In this document: positions 1 to 11,163 of the stretch, piece by piece | How positions within the stretch are numbered: position 1 is the stretch's first letter | How the letters are laid out: the number at the start of each line of letters is the position of its first letter | DNA from: Labia minor | Taxonomy: Eukaryota; Arthropoda; Insecta; Dermaptera; Spongiphoridae | DNA: 64,000 nucleotides | Assembly: GCA_963082975.1 (NCBI GenBank) | Contig: OY720350.1 | Span: 37,988,660-38,052,659 of the forward strand | Reading direction: 5' to 3' | Made by a program: the position numbers and the translations under genes | Notes under the pieces: model-generated | Database searches by the model: none | Seen by the model: only the letters and a program-made list of their open reading frames with translations | Told to the model about the DNA's origin: nothing

Positions 1-425
1 ATTAAGATCATTATCACATTACTCTCAAAAGCATAATTTATATTACAAAAATTTCTTTATTTATTTCTTCCTATTCTCATATATCATTTTTCTAATTTTA
101 ATTTTTAACACAACCTTGATCTATTATTTACATTTCAATTATGCTTAAGTGGCTAACCTAAGAATATCAATTTGAATCTGTTAATTTAATTATTCCTTCG
201 AAATGCTGATATCTAGACATTCTTACTAGTATATATCATTCATTCATTCAATTTCAATATTATTCTTAAATTTAAAATAATTATAATTAGTATAGTATAT
301 ATCGATCCATTGAAAGATGTTTAAGCTTACTTAGTATTGATGTATTGTGTTGAATTAGCAAAATTATTCATTAAAACAACTTAGTTCATTTTCTATTTAT
401 ATTGATTACATATAAATTATTATTA
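1..425. other. AT-rich non-coding DNA, no feature seen
   Basis: Low-complexity AT-rich sequence with no open frame, repeat or RNA-like structure that I can support. If the phosphatase starting at 6155 (-) continues leftwards, this is probably intronic to it. Confidence 0.4.
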
Positions 426-429
426 TTAG

Positions 430-605
430 CAAATTAGAAGGATGTCCTCCAACCTATCTATCGATTGTCGTATTCGGCGCTCCAGCTTCTCGGTGGACTT
501 CCTCTTTTTAGTCCTTCCGGACTGCACTTCACCTTCAGAAATCCATTTCAAGGGCTAAGAATTTCCATGGTCCTTTGTTCTCATCTCGCCGATCTCAGAT
601 ACATA
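430..605 (-). pseudogene. Possible non-LTR retrotransposon remnant
   Basis: A GC-richer island in AT-rich DNA. Read on the minus strand it gives a basic, arginine-rich stretch in two overlapping frames, with words such as RSWSAEYD, resembling the C-terminal tail of LINE reverse transcriptases. No full domain is present and the frame is broken. LINE origin is inferred from composition, from the basic tail and from the clearer LINE fragment that follows at 635. Confidence 0.3.
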
Positions 606-634
606 TAAATGATTAATATAATAAATAATAATTT

Positions 635-1620
635 AATATACAGAACTCGAAAGTCCTTTGGCCTCAGCAATCACATTTCTCCAAATGTCTCTATCCTGAG
701 ATATACCCATCTAACTCCTATTTTCTTCTATTCCTTCCTATATTGTCCATCCACCGCGGCCTTGGTCTTCCAACCGGAATATTGATTTTTGTAATATTTT
801 GTAATCAAATTAAAAAATATATATTATGTTATAGCCACAGGCCATACTTTTCTGTCTTTCAATGCATTAATAGGTACGTTTAAGCGCTGAATGATTTATG
901 ACTATTTTTTTACCGACCGACGACAGTAAGGGAGGTATTGTTTTCACACCAAATTTCACATGTGGAGATTTTTACATATCTCCACGAATCATGCATTTTC
1001 TTAACAGAAAAAAGTATTTTTAGCATGATGTCCGACCGTATAGATGTATACAGCTTGAACGGCTCAACAGATTTTGATGAAATTTGGTATATTTACTTAA
1101 TGCATCAGTATGATGAATTGATCAACTTTTGGTGCAACCTTTCTTGCCGCGTGTCTTGTCCTTTGCAGCCTTCTCGATCTTATAACCCTAATTATGTCTG
1201 AGGATGCATAGAGGTCATGCAATTCCTCGTTAAGCAGTTTCCGCCATTCCCCGATAACCTCATCTTTCTTTGGTCCATAAATGCTGCGAAGAATCCTATT
1301 TTCAAATAATCTAAATCTACTTTCGTCTCCCAGGGGCATAGACCACACCTCTTAACCATATAATACAACTGGCAAAATAATTATTTTAAATATTTTAAAT
1401 TTGATCCTCTTTGATAATAATTTTCGAGATAAGCCCTTTTACTCCCTTTTAACAGGCGCTACTCGATTGCAACCTCGATTTAAATTTTCGAATATTATTA
1501 ATCTTTGTGATTACAGAACCTAAATATTTAATTTTTTCTCCATTTTCAAATTCTACGATTTTTATGTTAAGACTTGGTGTGTTAATACTATTATTATTCT
1601 TCTCAGATATTAACTATTTT
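635..1620 (-). mobile_element. Non-LTR retrotransposon fragment, interrupted by repeat A
   Basis: On the minus strand, about 1140-1620 encodes part of the region downstream of a LINE reverse transcriptase; the visible words include RFRLFENRILR and YGPKKDEVIGEWRKL. The segment 640-780 matches the 3' part of the same family seen complete at 63330-63950. Between the two lies a truncated family A repeat. The reading frame carries several stops, so this is a dead copy. The family also has fragments at 2765, 8880, 13190, 14620, 41843, 46850 and 63330 in this window. Confidence 0.65.
909..1137 (+). mobile_element. Family A repeat (Helentron-like), 3'-truncated copy A1
   Basis: Begins TTACCGACCGACGA, the 5' end shared by all family A copies, and runs to TTTTGGTGCAA, where longer copies continue into a second half. 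The internal TCCG microsatellite is reduced to about one unit. The LINE fragment continues on both sides, so the repeat appears to sit inside it. It lacks the 3' inverted repeat and hairpin. Confidence 0.7.
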
Positions 1621-2071
1621 ATCATAGTATAATTTATTTATATTTCATATTTATTTTTTAATAATTGTCAAATAAAATTATATTCTTAAAAATGTAATAA
1701 AATGTCATTCGTAAAATTATTAGATGATAGATTCGAATGCCTAAGGACCTCCATCTTGTTTAATCCTGCACTGGGAACTGAGGACAACTACCCATCTGGA
1801 AACTATTGTAATAGCAATAATTCAATCGTTGTATAAAGTGTTGAAATGAAAAAAACCCAATAGGATGTAATCACTATTATACCATTCTTTTCATTATATA
1901 TAATTTCCTTACAATTTTTATTTACCTTCCAAAAATGTTACAATCTGAACAAATTCGAGCTTCAATTATTAAATTACATATTAGCGAATATAAATTATTT
2001 TAATTAGAAAAAAATTGTCTAAGTATTTTAATTTTATTATTATTATTTAATGATATCACATTACTTGATTT

Positions 2072-2677
2072 TTACTATCTCGACAGAGATAGTATTGCGA
2101 TCACGAAAATTTTCGATGTTGAGATTTTGATGTTTTTATACTTTTTGAAGGTTCCTGAATCATTTACACTAAGGTTGAGAAAAATGTCTGTGTGTGTGTG
2201 TGTATGTATGTATGTAACCAAGATTACGCAAAAACGGTTTGAGCTAGAATGATGAAATTTGGTACATGGGCATTATTCAAAATTCATAGTTTTCTATCAA
2301 GTTTTGAGAAATGTAGCTCAACCGGAAGAGGGTCATTACCTACAACGTTTTGATTTTTTTCCTCTAAAGTAAAAATAAAGATATATGTTTGATAATTTTT
2401 CACATGATTAATAATTGTATAAAACTGCTATATATAGAGTTTCAGCTTGATTGAATCGCTGAAAGTACCAGAATTAATTTTTTAACACTGCAAATCTCAC
2501 GCGCCAACACGTGACGTGATGCCTTCAACAAAGAGCCAAACATACTCTGGTTTAATAAATATTTTTTATTAATTTTAATTTATAATTTATAATTAATTAA
2601 AAATTTAATTTAAATATAATATATTACGTGATTTAAACCAATTCAAATTGCGAGATAGTCGAGTGGAGACACTCCAT
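2072..2677 (+). mobile_element. Family B repeat (Helentron-like), copy B1
   Basis: Starts TTACTATCTCG and ends with GCGAGATAGTCGAGTGGAGA plus a short CTCC arm. The near-terminal inverted pair is ACTATCTCGC / GCGAGATAGT, and a GGAG-ACA-CTCC hairpin closes the 3' end. A TG/TATG microsatellite lies about 120 bp in. No coding capacity. The same layout recurs in copies B2 to B7. Confidence 0.75.
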
Positions 2678-2764
2678 CTAATTTTTTCATTTATTTGTTT
2701 CCAGGACCAATACTTTCCCTTTATATTATTTATTTATTTTTATAATTTTAAATAATGTTTAGAG

Positions 2765-2855
2765 AGTGAGAGTAGGGACATTTGAAAGAATGTGGTTGCT
2801 TCGGCCAAGAACTTTAGGGATCCGTAGAGACACAGAGTTAGATAGTTTAGAAAGT
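2765..2855 (+). mobile_element. LINE 3'-end fragment
   Basis: Short segment matching the extreme 3' end of the window's recurrent non-LTR family: the words GAATGTGGTTGCT, CCAAGAACTTT and CGTAGAGACACAGAG, followed by a tattered GATA-type tail. The same 3' end is seen at 42050, 47040 and 63890. The 5' truncation is typical of LINE insertions. Confidence 0.5.
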
Positions 2856-2949
2856 AAGACATACTTTCGATTTATTAGTGAGGAATTGTTTATAATCGAA
2901 ACTTCCCTCTTTCAAGGTCCATTTTTAAGGTATATTTATTTTTTTTGAT

Positions 2950-3884
2950 TATATATTTTTAAGAGTTTTAGAATTATTCACACGTATGGCCAAGGGCTAA
3001 TACGTGCATGTTTGTTGTTATTTAAGAAATGCATATTAGATTAGACATTTAATTTTTCTTGAAAATCTCTTGTATTTGGATATATCATTGCATTCAAGAG
3101 ATTTATTTATAAAATATATAAATTCATCTAACAATTGTGAATATATATTTTACTCATTTATTTACCTACTCAAAAATAAATGTCACAATCAATATTGAAT
3201 GTAAATGGTTATTTTATATTCTGTATTTCTGAGAAAAATTAAATAAATTATTTTGCAAAATGCTTCAAATAATCAATACACATTTTCGACAAATATGATC
3301 ACATATTCGTTATATAAGAGTTGAAAAATTGTAATATAATTAGTAATTAAATTAAAATTTAAAAAAAATAATGAATTTTTAGATGATGTTACTTAAAAAA
3401 AAAATAAAATTATTTTAAAGCTTTTTTCAAGTGATTTACATTTATCTTATACCAAAATATGATAATTTAAAATTTGAAATTTTTTTAATGTGTACATATT
3501 AACATTTTATTATATATTTTAATTTGTGTGTTCATTGTAGGAATTATCGATTCTCCGCTCAAATATTACAAAAAATTTGATAAAATATTTAATAACGTCA
3601 TAAATAAATACCAAAATAATCATAAATTAATATAATTTAATTACACAAGTAATTTTAATTATTAAAAAACAAATTCTGAAACTTGTGTCCGAGAAAAAAT
3701 TATTAATTGACCAAGAAAATCAAAAGTTTTTTTTTTAAAAATAAAATAAATAAGATTATTTTGGAAAATTTAAAATTTTTGTATTAATTTTTTTAGTAGG
3801 AAGGAGGGTTCCCCTTGGATCTCACAAGAGCTTTATTGATATTTTTATAATTAGATTTATATTATAAATATAAATAAAAAAAAT
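2950..3884. other. AT-rich DNA between two family B copies, no feature seen
   Basis: Very AT-rich sequence with A/T homopolymers. No gene, RNA or bounded element could be supported. It lies between family B copies in opposite orientation (B1 forward, B2 reverse), so together they could form a large inverted pair. Confidence 0.35.
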
Positions 3885-4240
3885 CTGGAGGGTCTCCACT
3901 CGACTATCTCGCAATTTGAATTGGTTTAAATCACATAATATATTATATTTAAATTAAATTTAATTAATTATAAATTATAAATTAAAATTAATAAATAATA
4001 TTTATTAAACCAGCGCATGTTTGGCTCTTTGTTGATGGCACCACGTCACGTGTTGGCGCGTGAGATTTGCAGTGTTAAAAAATTATCCAACATATATCTT
4101 TATTTTTACGGTCACTTTAGAGGAAAAAAATCAAAACGTTGTAGGTAATGACCCTCTTCCGGTTGAGCTACATTTCTCAAAAGTCGATAGAAAACTATGA
4201 ATTTTGAATAATGCCCATGTATACTCTGGCGAGATAGTAA
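3885..4240 (-). mobile_element. Family B repeat, internally shortened copy B2
   Basis: Reverse orientation. The 3' hairpin end (CTGGAG...CTCCACTCGACTATC) is on the left and the 5' end (GGCGAGATAGTAA) on the right. The microsatellite and the segment around it are missing: the sequence jumps from AATGCCCATGTA directly into the 5' terminal repeat. Non-coding. Confidence 0.7.
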
Positions 4241-5838
4241 AAATATGATAAATTGTGAAATTTGATAATATGTACAGAGTTTTTTTTAACATTGATTTAA
4301 AATAGTAAATGAATTTTATTTTTAACTTGTATGAGTCAATAATATTAATATTTCTACTGACATTAGTTGTAATGACAATAGCTATCAAATAAATTATCAT
4401 CCTTGAATTTCATTTTTATTTATTTTAATCAGCCAATAGGAAATAGATAAAAATTAATTTCAAAATTAATTTATTTATGAAATATAAATGGAATAATGGA
4501 GGGGTGGTAATGGGAGAGATGTAAAATATGAATGAAATAAAATGTATGTCGTCATTCGTTAAAAATAAATAAATTAGAACAAAAAAGAGAACGAATTTAA
4601 TTCGTGCAATTCGCTTTCTCTGAAAGTTACCGTTAAAATTATAACTATATATATAAAAATGAATAAAATGACAAAAAAAATTCAAAACAGAGAATTTATT
4701 TATGCAAAGTATGTATTTACTCCAACTACTTATTCGATTAGTGTTTCAAGGTACATGTTAACGCATGCGCAAGAAGAAGCTATTAAATGTGAAATAGTGG
4801 CACCACTTTATATATCGCGATTTTCTATTCAAGTATTTAAATGTTTTATGTTTATTAGAAGTTTCAAATTTTTTTGACAATATATATAAATATATATAAT
4901 TTAAATATAATTAAATTAATATCAATTTCCATAAACTTAAAATAAAAAGGATGATTAAACATTTTTTTAGTTATTCGAATTTAAATTTAAAAATTTCTAA
5001 CATATTCCATACATATTTTATATTATTATTAAATTTTTATAGGTTTAATTAATTTTAGTCAAACAAAATAATTGATTATGGAAAAAATAAATGTCATATT
5101 TTTATTATGATTATTAGCCTTCATTCTTTTTTATAAGCTAAATTTTTATTTATAATTTTTTTACGTTTTTTTATAAATAAAAAAAAATATTTAATTATAC
5201 AAAAAATATTATCTACACTAAATCGGAATTTTTATTATCAAGGGAAAATTTATATATTATAATAGGATGAGATGGTGCTTCAAAAAATCAAATTGACTTT
5301 TATCTATTAAGCGACCTTGTACTTGCCAATGAAAATTTTATTCATGATAACTTTACTTAACTTTTAAAATAGTAACTTGATTCATTTGCGGAACAAATGA
5401 TAATTACAGGAAAATAGAAAGAATACACTTTTTTTAAATAATTATGATTCAAATAAAAGAGATATATATTGTATTTATATGAAAGAATGCAAAGAATAAT
5501 TATTTATCATAATTTTTTTTCAAGTAATTTGAAAAAATAATTAATAAAAAATATACTTTTTGAAATTTATAGAAAATAGAAATAAGTTTATACATAAACG
5601 TATATCTATAATAATAGATAATAGTTTTGTTTTAATATTATTTTGTGCTCCTAAGAAAAAAAATTTCATTCGAATATTTGTAAAAGCTTAGAAAAATAAA
5701 ATTTAAACCGAAATGTTTCTGTTGGAATAAAATGTTGATCTGACTGTTTATCTGAAGTTTATATAGAATATAAAGCATTGAAGATAATTGATAGATTTTT
5801 TTTCAGAAGTTGAGCTACTTAAGCTATATACCACTTAC
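4241..5838. other. AT-rich stretch, probable intron of the LPP-like gene
   Basis: Follows the splice donor of the phosphatase exon 2 on the minus strand. I looked for the remaining PAP2 motifs (KxxxxxxRP, SGH, SRxxxxxHxxxD) on the minus strand and found none here. It contains only A/T-rich filler and short open frames with no recognisable similarity. Confidence 0.35.
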
Positions 5839-6155
5839 CGTGGCAATCGGGAATCCAAGTCCGATGATATACAACATGGTACTTGTCACTGTGGACTCCT
5901 TAAACGGATACCGAAGAGATTCATCATCACAGTAGAATCCTCGCTCGTATGGTTTACCAAATAAATAAAATAATAAAATAGGAAATGCAACTGAAAGAAT
6001 AGAAAAACAGAATGGGCACACAAACCATAAATATATATTTGACAGGTAATACGGTAATAGAAATTTAAAAATATGAAGTGAAGCAATATACCTGTCAGTA
6101 ATATAATAAAATCTATAATTAATTTTCTTAAAATATATTTCGATTCGTTGTCCAT
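5839..6155 (-). CDS. Wunen/lipid phosphate phosphatase-like protein, first two coding exons (partial)
   Basis: Two exons join in frame: 6155-6092 (start ATG, 21 codons plus one base, donor GTATAT) and 5990-5839 (acceptor TTTCAG, donor GTAAGT, phase 0), giving 72 codons. The intron is only about 100 bp. The product starts MDNESKYILRKLIID and runs through a hydrophobic segment, then GKPYERGFYCDDESLRYPFK and STVTS, followed by a second hydrophobic segment. The short polar loop with RGF(F/Y)C(N/D)DES and YPF...STVTS after TM1 is characteristic of the wunen/LPP family, integral-membrane phosphatases that dephosphorylate lysophosphatidate, phosphatidate and sphingosine-1-phosphate on the outer face of the membrane. 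The catalytic PAP2 motifs lie in later exons, which I did not find down to base 1. Whether the gene is intact is therefore unknown. The family call is confident; assignment to wunen versus a sibling paralogue is not. Confidence 0.8.
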
Positions 6156-6440
6156 TTTGAATTAATTTATTTTGTTTTAATTTACTTAAATAATGGAATG
6201 AGTTGATCACAAGGGTATGTAAATAGAGTAGAATTTGAAAGTTCAATGAACACTGGATGCATAGGTATGTAGCTCTCCGAGGCTAAGTGAGTATTGAACA
6301 GCTGATAGGAGAAGAGACGCAGAAGGGGCAATCCCTGCCCCCCTTCAATCCCCTCCAACGGCCAAGCAAGGCGCTCTTTATGAATAAAGAGGTACCCCTT
6401 TCGCTTCATCAGCGTCAAGGAGGCTAGACGAAAAAAGGCC
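6156..6440. other. Region upstream of the LPP-like gene, with a GC-rich block
   Basis: Immediately upstream of the phosphatase start codon. The part around 6290-6420 is much richer in G and C than its surroundings (blocks such as CCCTGCCCCCCTTCAAT) and could be 5' untranslated sequence, promoter or an unrelated repeat. An open frame on the minus strand here has no recognisable similarity. Confidence 0.3.
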
Positions 6441-6600
6441 TTTTTCTATTGATCGTTTCAAGTGGTTTAAAAAAAAGGTTCTTCAACCTATGAAAGAAAT
6501 GGATCTTAAGATTAGAACTTAACCCATTGAAAAAAATAAATATTTTTATCAATTCAATTTTCATTTAAAAAAAATCAAACTAAAAGAATGGTCATGGTCA

Positions 6601-7800
6601 TATTGAACAGAATTTTATTCCTAAATCTAGATATTGAAAAGTATTATTGAAATTATAAATACCGAATCAATTTATTGAATAGTTTTACTTAAAAATATAT
6701 TATTAAAAAGATAAGACTAGAAATAAATTATAAAAATTCTGAATTTATACAGACTAAACAAATGCAACGTTTTTAAGAGTTCATTTTATTTTATTCAATT
6801 TTGAGAATAAATTATATAATTGGTTATAAAAACATATCCAAGAGAAACCCTGAATAATATTGTTGGTGGGATATGTGTGAGAATTTTGCTTTTGTTAGTA
6901 TATAGTAATCGAAATATCATATCTATATTAAATTACCCTCTAACCCTCTTCCTTTTTCATTCAAGTGTTGCTTAACTATGGATATTATATTTATTAATAT
7001 TACTTTTTACCGACCGACGATAGTAAGGGAGGTATTGTTTTCACACCAAATTTCACATGTGGAGATTTTTACATATCTCCACGAATCATGCATTTTCTAA
7101 ACAGAAAAAAGTATTTTTAGCATGATGTCTGTCCGTCCGTCTGTCCGTCCGTCTGTCCGTCCGTCTGTCCGTCCGTCTGTCCGTCCGTCTGTCCGTCCGT
7201 CCGTATAGATGTGTACAGCCTGAACGGCTCAACTGATTTTGATGAAATTTGGTATATTTACTTAATGCATCAGTGGGATGAATTGATCAACTTTTGGTGC
7301 AATTCCGGAAACCGGAAGTGGTAGTATTAGCGATCGACGATAGGAAGGAAAGGGTTATTTTCACACCAAAGGAGATTTTTTTATATATCACCACGAATCA
7401 TGCACTTTGTATTGGTTTTATCCTCGAGAAAAATCATATTTATTAGTTTTTTCTTGATTTAAAATTATATGACGTCATCCAGCCATTCATGACGTCACAG
7501 CCTGATCTTACATATATATTATAAATAAAATAAAATTAAAAATATTTATGTTATATTCATATCTGTTTTTTATTACATTAATAGATATATTAAAATTATT
7601 TGAAATTGTTTCTGTAGCTGAAAATTAATTTACTTCAAAACGTCGGTCGGTTCGGACCTGGCCACAGGTCAACTTATTATTTATGCAAAGATATATATTA
7701 ATATTTTAATAATATTTATTGTTTTAGTAAAATAATGTTATTTTGTCTTTCTGATGTAGAATTTAAATTCATGTTTCAAATATATAATATATTATGAGTA
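6601..7800. repeat. Segment paralogous to 36436-36974, carrying a family A insertion
   Basis: Bases 6601-7006 and 7678-7800 match 36436-36850 and 36851-36974 almost base for base, with scattered substitutions and a short indel. The one large difference is the 671-bp family A element at 7007-7677. Sequence right of 7800 and of 36974 diverges. The duplicated segment has no coding capacity and may itself be a repeat family. Confidence 0.85.
7007..7677 (+). mobile_element. Family A repeat (Helentron-like), full-length copy A2
   Basis: Begins TTACCGACCGACGA and ends GTCGGTCGGT, then TCG, then the hairpin GACCTGGCCACAGGTC, then AACTTA. The inverted pair is ACCGACCGAC / GTCGGTCGGT. At 7128-7205 it carries about six units of CTGTCCGTCCGT. 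The element has two related halves: CGACGATAG...CACACCAAATTTCACATG with a GGAGAT...ATCTCC palindrome occurs near 7015-7085 and again near 7333-7400. Comparison with the empty paralogue shows insertion between T and T with no clear target duplication. Non-coding. Confidence 0.85.
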
Positions 7801-8446
7801 TGTCGTAGACGTTAGGCATCAGATAATCAGATAACTGATATTCGGATAATAGGCGATATCCCAGCATCTGCACTTATGAATGTTTTTATTATGTTTTTAT
7901 CATATTTAGATTTCATCATTTTCCTTCAGTTCAGGTGAGAAATGACCCAACTGATGATTATGTTTAAAATTTTCATTTAAACAATATATCTTATATAAAT
8001 AAATTTACAAAAGTAAATAGTCATTAATTTTTTAAAAAAGAATTCAACTATTATACGTATATAATTATATCGTATATATTTATATATATATAAAGAATAT
8101 ATATATGTGACAAGTACATAGGAAACGTATCGAGATTCAGAATTAGGATGATTGGAGGAATGTGATTGCTGTAGTTTACAATATCTATATATTTAAAAGA
8201 CAGTACTATCAGATACTCCTCCTAAACGACTTATGCGATTTGGGCCATTCCAATGCCATTTGATATCCCTCGGGCTAATCTATTAATAGCGTGAAATTCA
8301 TTGGAAAACAATAAATACTTTTTGTGAAAAGTGAAAAAATAATTTTTTTCTTACTTTTTATTATTTTTGACGTCATTTGTGACGTCACATCCAGTGCCTC
8401 TTATATCTTATAATACTTTTCAATCTTTTGCGTTTCAATTTCTTTG
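7801..8446. other. AT-rich DNA, no feature supported
   Basis: Mostly A/T-rich. A short stretch near 8100-8170 (GATTGGAGGAATGTGATTGC) resembles the 3' region of the recurrent LINE and may be a degraded fragment. Nothing else is supportable. Confidence 0.3.
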
Positions 8447-8454
8447 CGTGTGAG

Positions 8455-8620
8455 CAGTGCCGCCCTAACCACAGGGCCAGGGCTAAATGGGCTATAGCCC
8501 CAGGGCGCAAGCCTTTTGAGGCGGCAATTTTTTATTTGCGATATAGTATTTTCTTAGGAAGAAGGGCTCATTATTTTTAGAAGCCCAATTCCTTAAGACG
8601 AATTCCTTAAGACGGCCCTG
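8455..8620. mobile_element. hAT-type MITE with 8-bp target duplication
   Basis: 166-bp GC-rich element starting CAGTGCCGCCCTAA and ending TTAAGACGGCCCTG, so the ends are CAGxGCCGxCxTAA in inverted orientation, the usual form of hAT termini. It is flanked by perfect 8-bp direct repeats CGTGTGAG (8447-8454 and 8621-8628). No coding capacity; an autonomous hAT must have supplied the transposase. Confidence 0.85.
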
Positions 8621-8789
8621 CGTGTGAGGGCTCTCACACTGGTCCGCTAATATACAATTAATTTACTGATTAAATTAAAATATATTTTAAATAAGAACAC
8701 AAAAAGAAATGAATGTCTTATGTAATAAACTAATTGAAACAAAATGGATGAAAACCTTTTACTACTTTCAACCAAATACTATGTACCAC

Positions 8790-8845
8790 TCGGGGGTACA
8801 GGGGGCGGAGCCCCCGTCTAGGTGTGACGAGCGCCGAAATATTAA
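8790..8845 (+). mobile_element. Truncated Helitron 3'-end fragment
   Basis: Matches the 3' part of the Helitron ending at 13585: GGGGGCGGAGCCCCCG, GTCTAGGTGTGA and GAGCGCCGAA. It stops in the loop of the terminal hairpin, so the right stem and CTAG end are missing. It shows that the family has at least two copies in the window. Confidence 0.55.
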
Positions 8846-8879
8846 AATAAAATACTTTAAAAATGGATACATTTTTATA

Positions 8880-9645
8880 AATTTAAAACTTTTTCAAATT
8901 TTGATCTTAATGGGAAATTCGAAAAAACTAGAACGTATGATTAAAATTTGTATAGAAGGTAGTATAGGAAGAGTAAGATTCGGGAATCAATTGTCAAAAA
9001 TTTTCGAGATTAAAACAAGGAGACGCTCTATCACCAATTCTATTTAATTTAGTACTGGAGTATGTGATTATACAAATTGTGGAGATATCGAACGGAATCC
9101 AATTAAACAAAAATTCAATTATTAGGTTAAATATAAAAGAAGATTCGGCAATTGCAATTAAAGATAGCGTAGAAAAATTAATCAAGACAGAAAAAGAGGT
9201 GGATATTTAATATCAGAGAGGAATAATATTAACACACAAAATCTTAACATACAAAATGTATAAAATGTTTGAAAATGCAGAAAAATTTAACTAATTAGGT
9301 TCTGTAATCACCAAGGATAATAATTAATATTCAAGAAGAATTTAAATGCAATCGGGTAACGCCTATGATCATGCAGTAAAAGGGCTTATCTCATCAAAAT
9401 TATTATTAAAGGAGATCAAAATTAAAATATATAAAACAATTATTTTGCCGGTTGTATTATATGTGTCTATGATCTTGAGAGTTGAAAGCAAATTTAGATT
9501 ATTTGAAATTAGGATTCTACGCAGGATTTATGGGCCAAAGAAAGATGAGGTCAGCGGGGAATGGCGAAGACTCCATAATGAGGAATTGATTGACCTCTAT
9601 GCACCTTCAGACATAGTTAGGGTTACAAAATCGAGAAGGGTGTAA
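8880..9645 (+). pseudogene. Non-LTR retrotransposon reverse-transcriptase remnant
   Basis: In one plus-strand frame around 9003-9075 it reads KQGDALSPILFNLVLEYV, a conserved RT motif of arthropod LINEs. The frame then jumps, past internal deletions and stops, to the region downstream of the RT (9340-9645: KTIILPVVLYVS, FEIRILRRIYGPKKDEVS, NEELIDLYAPSD, KSRRV). The catalytic YxDD block is absent and several frameshifts are present, so the copy is dead. Confidence 0.75.
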
Positions 9646-9649
9646 ATGT

Positions 9650-10120
9650 ATTATATTTAAACAATATAGAATCATATTTTATTTCTAAATATACAATTTT
9701 TCAAATCAAAATTATAAATAACAAATTTGTTAAGTATAAGGGGTTAAAGCTAGTACTACTTTCAAAGTTTAACGAGAAATTTTATATATATTGTTTTCAA
9801 ACATTAATAGTTCGATAATTTTATTTGTGAAAGTACAAAAATAAAATTTTGTAAAATCTATAATATATGAATATACCTATAGTCAACCTAGGATATACTG
9901 GGGAAACTAAAGTTCAACTCAATATATATTCCAAATGGAAAATAATATTTAGATTGTGTTAATAGTCTATGATCCATAAAAAATGGGAATTTATCAATAA
10001 TATGAAACTTGCTAATAATATTCATATGTTATTATGAAATCAATTTCGGTTTTATAATTACTATTAGGAGCCATGTCAACCTTTTACCTGCTCTTCTTTT
10101 ATAAAAAGTATATTTACTAT
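9650..10120. other. AT-rich DNA, no feature seen
   Basis: No open frame, RNA or bounded repeat that I can support between the LINE remnant ending at 9645 and the endonuclease remnant beginning near 10120. Confidence 0.3.
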
Positions 10121-10530
10121 TTTAAGTTATTTTCTAGGTAGAAGGTGACAAGTCTTATTCCTCTTTCGTTTCGTTTTCCCTAAATATATGGACCCATAAT
10201 TTTTCTTCATCAATTCTTTTTCCAATTTGGGAATTAAAATCTCCCATTATAATTACCTAAAAAAAACCTCTGACTTTTGTACGTCCTACGCTTGGACAAC
10301 GCCTATCAAGTCGGTTATATCAATGAGGTGTCCTATGATCAGTAGAACGAGTCCTATCATCCTTCACCTTGTTTTTCTTGAACGGAGGCGCTACTTTTTA
10401 TCAAGTAGCTTCCCAATGTTGATCCCTGAGGCTGGGTTGACTCCGTCCCATAGACCCCAGCTAGAGAAATTCCCTTGACAGGCCCGGGACTTGAACTCGG
10501 GACCACGTGAATGTGAGACAGTGACGTTAG
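10120..10530 (-). pseudogene. LINE endonuclease remnant plus possible tRNA-derived SINE
   Basis: On the minus strand, 10255 downwards reads IIMGDFNSQIGKRIDEE, with the GDFN motif of APE-type LINE endonucleases, followed by a degraded frame. Just upstream on the same strand, at about 10530-10480, is a segment that looks like the 3' half of a tRNA: GAGTTCAAGTCCC within a CCCGA...TCGGG-type T stem. That suggests a tRNA-derived SINE body reaching to about 10350. Its 5' end is cut by the family A insertion at 10536. The SINE part is tentative. Confidence 0.5.
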
Positions 10531-10535
10531 CTTTT

Positions 10536-11162
10536 TTACCGACCGACGATAGTAAGGGAGGTATTGTTTTCACACCAAATTTCACATGTGGAGATTTTTA
10601 CATATCTCCACGAATCATGTATTTTCTAAACAGAAAAAAGTATTTTTAGCATGATGTCTGTCCGTCCGTCTGTCCGTCCGTATAGATGTGTACAGCCTGA
10701 ACGGCTCAACCGATTTTGATGAAATTTGGTATATTTACTTAATGCATCAGTGGGATGAATTGATCAACTTTTGGTGCAATTCCGGAAACCGGAAGTGGTA
10801 GTATTAGCGATCGACGATAGGAAGGAAAGGGTTATTTACACACCAAATTTCACATGAGGAGATTTTTTTATATATCACCACGAATCGTACACTTTGTATT
10901 GGTTTTATCCTCTGGAAAATCATATTTATTAGTTTTTTCTTGATTTAAAATTATATGACGTCATCCAGCCATTCATGACGTCACAGCCTGGTCTTACATA
11001 TATATTATAAATAAAATAAAATTAAAAATATTTATGTTATATTCATATCTGTTTTTTATTACATTAATAGATATATTAAAATTATTTGAAATTGTTTCTG
11101 TAGCTGAAAATTAATTTACTTCAAAACGTCGGTCGGTTCGGACCTGGCCACAGGTCAACTTA
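10536..11162 (+). mobile_element. Family A repeat (Helentron-like), full-length copy A3
   Basis: Both ends are present (TTACCGACCGACGA; GTCGGTCGGT, hairpin GACCTGGCCACAGGTC, AACTTA). Only two CTGTCCGTCCGT-type units remain at 10657-10680. Both internal halves are retained. It abuts family B copy B3 one base downstream, so one element probably inserted at the edge of the other. Confidence 0.85.
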
Positions 11163-11163
11163 T

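Noticed and set aside
4425-4685. 86-codon hydrophobic minus-strand frame
   Set aside because: Hydrophobicity follows from Phe/Ile/Tyr-rich translation of AT-rich DNA; no family resemblance and no exon boundaries.
6182-6418. 78-codon minus-strand frame as a gene
   Set aside because: No recognisable family, no splice support, and it overlaps the likely 5' region of the phosphatase gene.
10480-10530. Functional tRNA gene on the minus strand
   Set aside because: Only a T-arm-like part is present; D-arm, anticodon stem and acceptor pairing are missing, so at most a SINE head.
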